A stretch of 8,356 nt of DNA from an uncultured Polyangiaceae bacterium (GTDB lineage Bacteria > Myxococcota_A > Polyangia > Polyangiales > Polyangiaceae): assembly GCA_938004815.1 (NCBI GenBank), contig CALKVR010000749.1, positions 1 to 8,356 of the forward strand, given 5' to 3'. The notes beneath the pieces are model-generated. The model did not search any database, was not told the origin of the DNA, and saw only the letters and a program-made list of their open reading frames with translations. The first letter of the stretch is position 1, and each line of letters opens with the position of its first letter. Shown piece after piece: positions 6,043-8,356 of this stretch. The position numbers and the translations under genes were made by a program.

Positions 6043-7676
6043 GGCGCACCTCCTGCCGGGCGGTAGAGGAACGCATCGGATTGGGTCAGCGCCACCAGGA
6101 GCTCCTTGATGTTGCCGCCGCTCTCGCGGAACCGGTTCGCCAAGAAATCGAGCGTGCACGCGTCGGCGTCCATGTCGCCCCTGCCGTAGCCGTACCGGAA
6201 CCATTGCTTGGCGTAGCAAGCTTCGACCTTGTCGCTCGACGCGAGCATGCCGGCGAGAGCGACCACGCCATCGAACGGACCGTCGACGTCGGTCTGGGCG
6301 AGCTCGCCAGTCGCGTCGATCGCGACGCCCGCCTCTTCGGTCCGGAACCGCCCGACGGTGTCGTAGCTCTCGAAGCCGAAGCCGATCGGGTCCATGAGCA
6401 CGTGGCACCCGGCACACGTCGGGTCGGCGGTGTGCTGAGCGAACCGATCTTTGCCCGTCGAGCCGGGCGTGATTTCGGGGGCTTCGGTGCTGACGTTGGG
6501 CGGCGGTGGCGGCACGACGTCGCACAGCAGGTCTTCGCGGACGAGCTTGCCGCGCAGCGTGGGGGACGTCTGGTTCGTGTGTGACTCGATGACGAGCAGG
6601 GTCCCGGTCGTAAGGAGGCCGGCGCGCTGGGCGGGGTCGAGATCGACGCGCCGAAACGCCTCGCCGGTGACGCCCGGGAGCCCGTAGAACGAGGCGAGGT
6701 CCTCGTTCACGAACGAGTACGGCGCCGTCAGCAGGGTGGTGAGGTCGCCGCCGTCGTCGAAGATCGCGTGCTCGATGAAGGCGCTCGTCTCGGCCGTCAT
6801 GAGATCGCCCACCGCGGGGGACCAGTCGGGAAACAGCGCTGCGTCTTTGGTGATGTTGCCGACGCGCTCGTAGTCGAGCCACTGTCGATGGAACTCGGCG
6901 ACGACGGCGCGTGCCTTCGGTGACTCGAGCATGCGGCGCGCCTGGGCCTCGATTTCTTCACGTGTCTCGAGCGCGCCGGCCTCGGCCGCAGAGATCAGCT
7001 CGGCGTCGGGCATCGTGCCCCAGAGAAAGTACGACAGGCGCGAGGCCATCTCGTACGACGTCAGCGGTACGACGCCGTTGATCGCCTTCTCCGGCACGCC
7101 GAGCTCGACGCGGTACAGGAACGGCGGCGACTGGAGCGCGGTCTCGATCACCATCCGGATGCCGAGCCGGAAGTCCTCTTGGTCGCGGCCGAAGTCGTAC
7201 TGGGCGAGCAGCATCGCGCGCTCTTCTTCGGTGAGCGGGCGGCGAAAGGCGCGCGGGCCGAACGTGTCGATGAACGCCTCGGCGCACGCGGCTTCGCCGT
7301 CGGTCGCCGGATCGCAGGGGAGGTTCTTGCTGAGAGGCGTCGTCGCGCGGTCCGACACGTCTTCGGCCGCGAGCATGTACTGTTCGGCGAGCGCCTGGTT
7401 CGTGATGAGCGACGCCGCGTTGTTGTTGAAGCCCAGGCCCTCTTCTTCGGATGGAAAGGCGGCGGCCGGGTCGGTGTCGTCGCCCAGCAGATCGCGGACG
7501 GTCAGGTTGTACTCGAACCGCGTCATTCGCCGGATCGGTGAGGGGACGGCGACGGGGCCCTCGGAGCAAATCGGTCCGACCACCGACTCGGTGCCGCCGT
7601 CGTCACCGATCTCGCCGACGCAGGCGGTGGTAGCCGACGCGGCCAAGAGGAGCGCTGAGAGGCGGTGGCGCCGCAT
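6039..7676 (-). CDS. DUF1592-type (PSD/PSCyt) lipoprotein with one haem-binding motif
   Basis: The 545-residue protein begins with a lipoprotein-like signal (MRRHRLSALLLAASATTAC, lipid Cys19; the lipobox TTAC is slightly non-canonical). The five domains usual for this family then follow in order: DUF1587/PSD3 (about 47-110, with IRRMTRFEYNLTVRDLLGD), DUF1595/PSD5 (131-192, with FGPRAFRRPLTEEE), DUF1592/PSD4 (203-333, with LTSYEMASRLSYFLWGTMPD), DUF1588/PSCyt3 (350-448) and DUF1585/PSD2 (462-538, ending SDAFLYR). DUF1588 carries a single CAGCH (421-425), a c-type haem motif, followed by LMDPIGFGFE. The separate N-terminal cytochrome domain (PSCyt1) of many planctomycete relatives is absent. 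The predicted place is the periplasm or outer membrane. Its role is unknown; a redox role is inferred from CxxCH. It is the first gene of a tight operon with the DUF1552 gene. The ATG at 7676 is supported by the signal sequence. Confidence 0.92.
   Translation of the reverse strand: MRRHRLSALLLAASATTACVGEIGDDGGTESVVGPICSEGPVAVPSPIRRMTRFEYNLTVRDLLGDDTDPAAAFPSEEEGLGFNNNAASLITNQALAEQYMLAAEDVSDRATTPLSKNLPCDPATDGEAACAEAFIDTFGPRAFRRPLTEEERAMLLAQYDFGRDQEDFRLGIRMVIETALQSPPFLYRVELGVPEKAINGVVPLTSYEMASRLSYFLWGTMPDAELISAAEAGALETREEIEAQARRMLESPKARAVVAEFHRQWLDYERVGNITKDAALFPDWSPAVGDLMTAETSAFIEHAIFDDGGDLTTLLTAPYSFVNEDLASFYGLPGVTGEAFRRVDLDPAQRAGLLTTGTLLVIESHTNQTSPTLRGKLVREDLLCDVVPPPPPNVSTEAPEITPGSTGKDRFAQHTADPTCAGCHVLMDPIGFGFESYDTVGRFRTEEAGVAIDATGELAQTDVDGPFDGVVALAGMLASSDKVEACYAKQWFRYGYGRGDMDADACTLDFLANRFRESGGNIKELLVALTQSDAFLYRPAGGAP
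6048..6054 (-). promoter_or_regulatory. Ribosome binding site deciding the GTG start of the DUF1552 gene
   Basis: On the minus strand AGGAGGT is followed by five bases (GCGCC) and then GTG AGC CGC. This is the clearest Shine-Dalgarno sequence in the window. It lies inside the last codons of the upstream DUF1592-type gene and fixes the GTG at 6042-6040 as the start. Confidence 0.85.
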
Positions 7677-7742
7677 CGGCTGAGCCTATCAAAAGGAGCC
7701 CTTGCGCGGCGCTGTATCCTCGTTAGGAGAGATAGAGGTCCG
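7677..7742. promoter_or_regulatory. Short divergent intergenic region
   Basis: These 66 bases lie between the starts of the minus-strand DUF1592-type gene and the plus-strand ORF at the right edge. On the plus strand, AGGAGAG (7725-7731) and AGAGG (7734-7738) precede the ATG at 7743 and support that start. On the minus strand no strong ribosome site is seen before 7676. No reliable -35/-10 pair can be named, so a promoter role is inferred from the divergent layout. Confidence 0.4.
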
Positions 7743-8356
7743 ATGCACACGTGGCGGAACGGCGGGTGGTTGAACGAAGCCTGGCAGAACCGCCATCCGC
7801 CGGCAGGCAAGGGGTCCAAGCGGGGCAAAGACCTGATGCGCCGCCGGCTTTTTCTGCCGGGCCTCCCCGACGAGGTGAAGCGCGCTCTCGAGCTCGCCCG
7901 GGTGCAAGCTCGCCTCCAGCACGCTCCCTGGGTGGGGGCCTCCCCCGCGGTCCCCAACCGGCCCGCCTACGTCGCGCCCTCCCCGCCACCTGCCCCCGCG
8001 CCCGCTCCTCGCGTCGCCCGCCCGGTCGCCCCAGCCGAGCGAGCAGCGGCCGGCCCGCCGCTCACCCAAACGCTCCGGATGCGAGCCCTCTCCACCGGTC
8101 AGCCCCACTTCGCCCTCGGGACCCTCCTCTTCCTCCTCCCGCCCGTCGGCCTGCTCTCGCTCTGCAACCTCGGCGGACGGTTCCTCTGGTCGTCGTGCTC
8201 CGACGTCATCGGCCGGCGCGGCGTGTACGCCGTGTACTTCATTCTCGGCGCCGCGCTCTACCTCTGTGTGCCGTGGACCCAGCGCGGCGGGTACCTCGCG
8301 GTCTTCGTCATCCTGACCGGCGGCATCATCTCGATGTACGGCGGCGGGTTCTCGAC
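7743..8356 (+). CDS. Partial ORF: unknown soluble N-terminus joined to OFA-like MFS C-terminal half
   Basis: The reading frame is open from the ATG at 7743 to the window end (204 complete codons) and shows strong G/C preference at third positions throughout. Residues 1-60 are polar, rich in Trp and Arg (MHTWRNGGWLNEAWQN start), and I do not recognise them. Residues 62-106 are a Pro/Ala-rich linker. From about 124 the sequence is hydrophobic and resembles the C-terminal half of OFA-family major facilitator transporters: GLLSLCNLGGRFLWSSCSD (136-154), VIGRRGVYAVYFILGAALY (155-173) and ISMYGGGFS (196-204). In that family these map to TM8-TM10, with SDVIGRR as the conserved cytoplasmic loop motif. 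There is no room for TM1-TM6, and the part normally joining TM7 to TM8 looks shortened (LLFLLPPVGLL). It may be a new fusion or a decayed transporter. AGGAGAG and AGAGG upstream support the start. Transport function cannot be assumed. Confidence 0.6.
   Translation, partial: MHTWRNGGWLNEAWQNRHPPAGKGSKRGKDLMRRRLFLPGLPDEVKRALELARVQARLQHAPWVGASPAVPNRPAYVAPSPPPAPAPAPRVARPVAPAERAAAGPPLTQTLRMRALSTGQPHFALGTLLFLLPPVGLLSLCNLGGRFLWSSCSDVIGRRGVYAVYFILGAALYLCVPWTQRGGYLAVFVILTGGIISMYGGGFS

Noticed and set aside
5059..6066. Plus-strand open frame of 335 codons opposite the DUF1552 gene
   Set aside because: It is an antisense shadow rich in Val, Glu, Arg and Ala without recognisable motifs; the minus-strand gene has clear family motifs.
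6043..6882. Upstream extension of the DUF1552 reading frame on the minus strand
   Set aside because: This part is Arg-rich, low-complexity and lies within the DUF1592-type gene in another frame. The strong AGGAGGT site and Tat signal fix the start at 6042.
7689..8108. Minus-strand open frame of 139 codons opposite the right-edge ORF
   Set aside because: It is Gly/Arg-rich with no motif. The plus-strand frame has better third-position bias, a ribosome site and MFS-like sequence further on.

Overview
The window is GC-rich and densely coded, with gaps no longer than about 110 bases. It looks like chromosome from a Myxococcota-type (delta-proteobacterial) bacterium. The reasons are the strong G/C preference at third codon positions, an exported DUF1592-type/DUF1552 gene pair of the kind common in Myxococcota and Planctomycetota, lipoprotein and Tat signals, and a DUF4178/membrane spermidine-synthase locus. 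The taxonomic call rests on gene content and composition only. I saw no tRNA, rRNA, CRISPR array or insertion sequence.

Left region (1-3413, probably on to 4587). A divergent locus faces away from a 110-base intergenic space at 1804-1913. On the minus strand lie a seven-TM spermidine-synthase-like aminopropyltransferase (271-1803) and, 14 bases later, the start of an FAD-dependent oxidoreductase of amine-oxidase type that runs off the window (256-1). On the plus strand lies a two-copy zinc-ribbon/DUF4178 protein with a C-terminal membrane anchor (1914-3413). It is followed at short distance by a small exported penicillin-binding transpeptidase (3469-4587). DUF4178 and membrane-fused SpeE genes recur together in bacteria. 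The inferred theme is membrane-associated making, transfer and possibly oxidation of a polyamine-like compound, with a possible but unproven link to the cell envelope.

Right region (4687-7676, minus strand). A two-gene operon encodes a predicted lipoprotein of PSD/PSCyt type (DUF1587-DUF1595-DUF1592-DUF1588-DUF1585) with one CxxCH haem motif. It is joined by a GTGA stop/start overlap to a Tat-exported DUF1552 (HXXSHH) protein. Such pairs are widespread and uncharacterised. Here the namesake HXXSHH motif reads HILGHQ.

Right edge (7743-8356, plus strand). An open-ended ORF joins a soluble, unrecognised N-terminal region and a Pro/Ala linker to what looks like the C-terminal half of an OFA-type major facilitator transporter. 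The first six TM helices are absent. It is either an unusual fusion or a decayed transporter.
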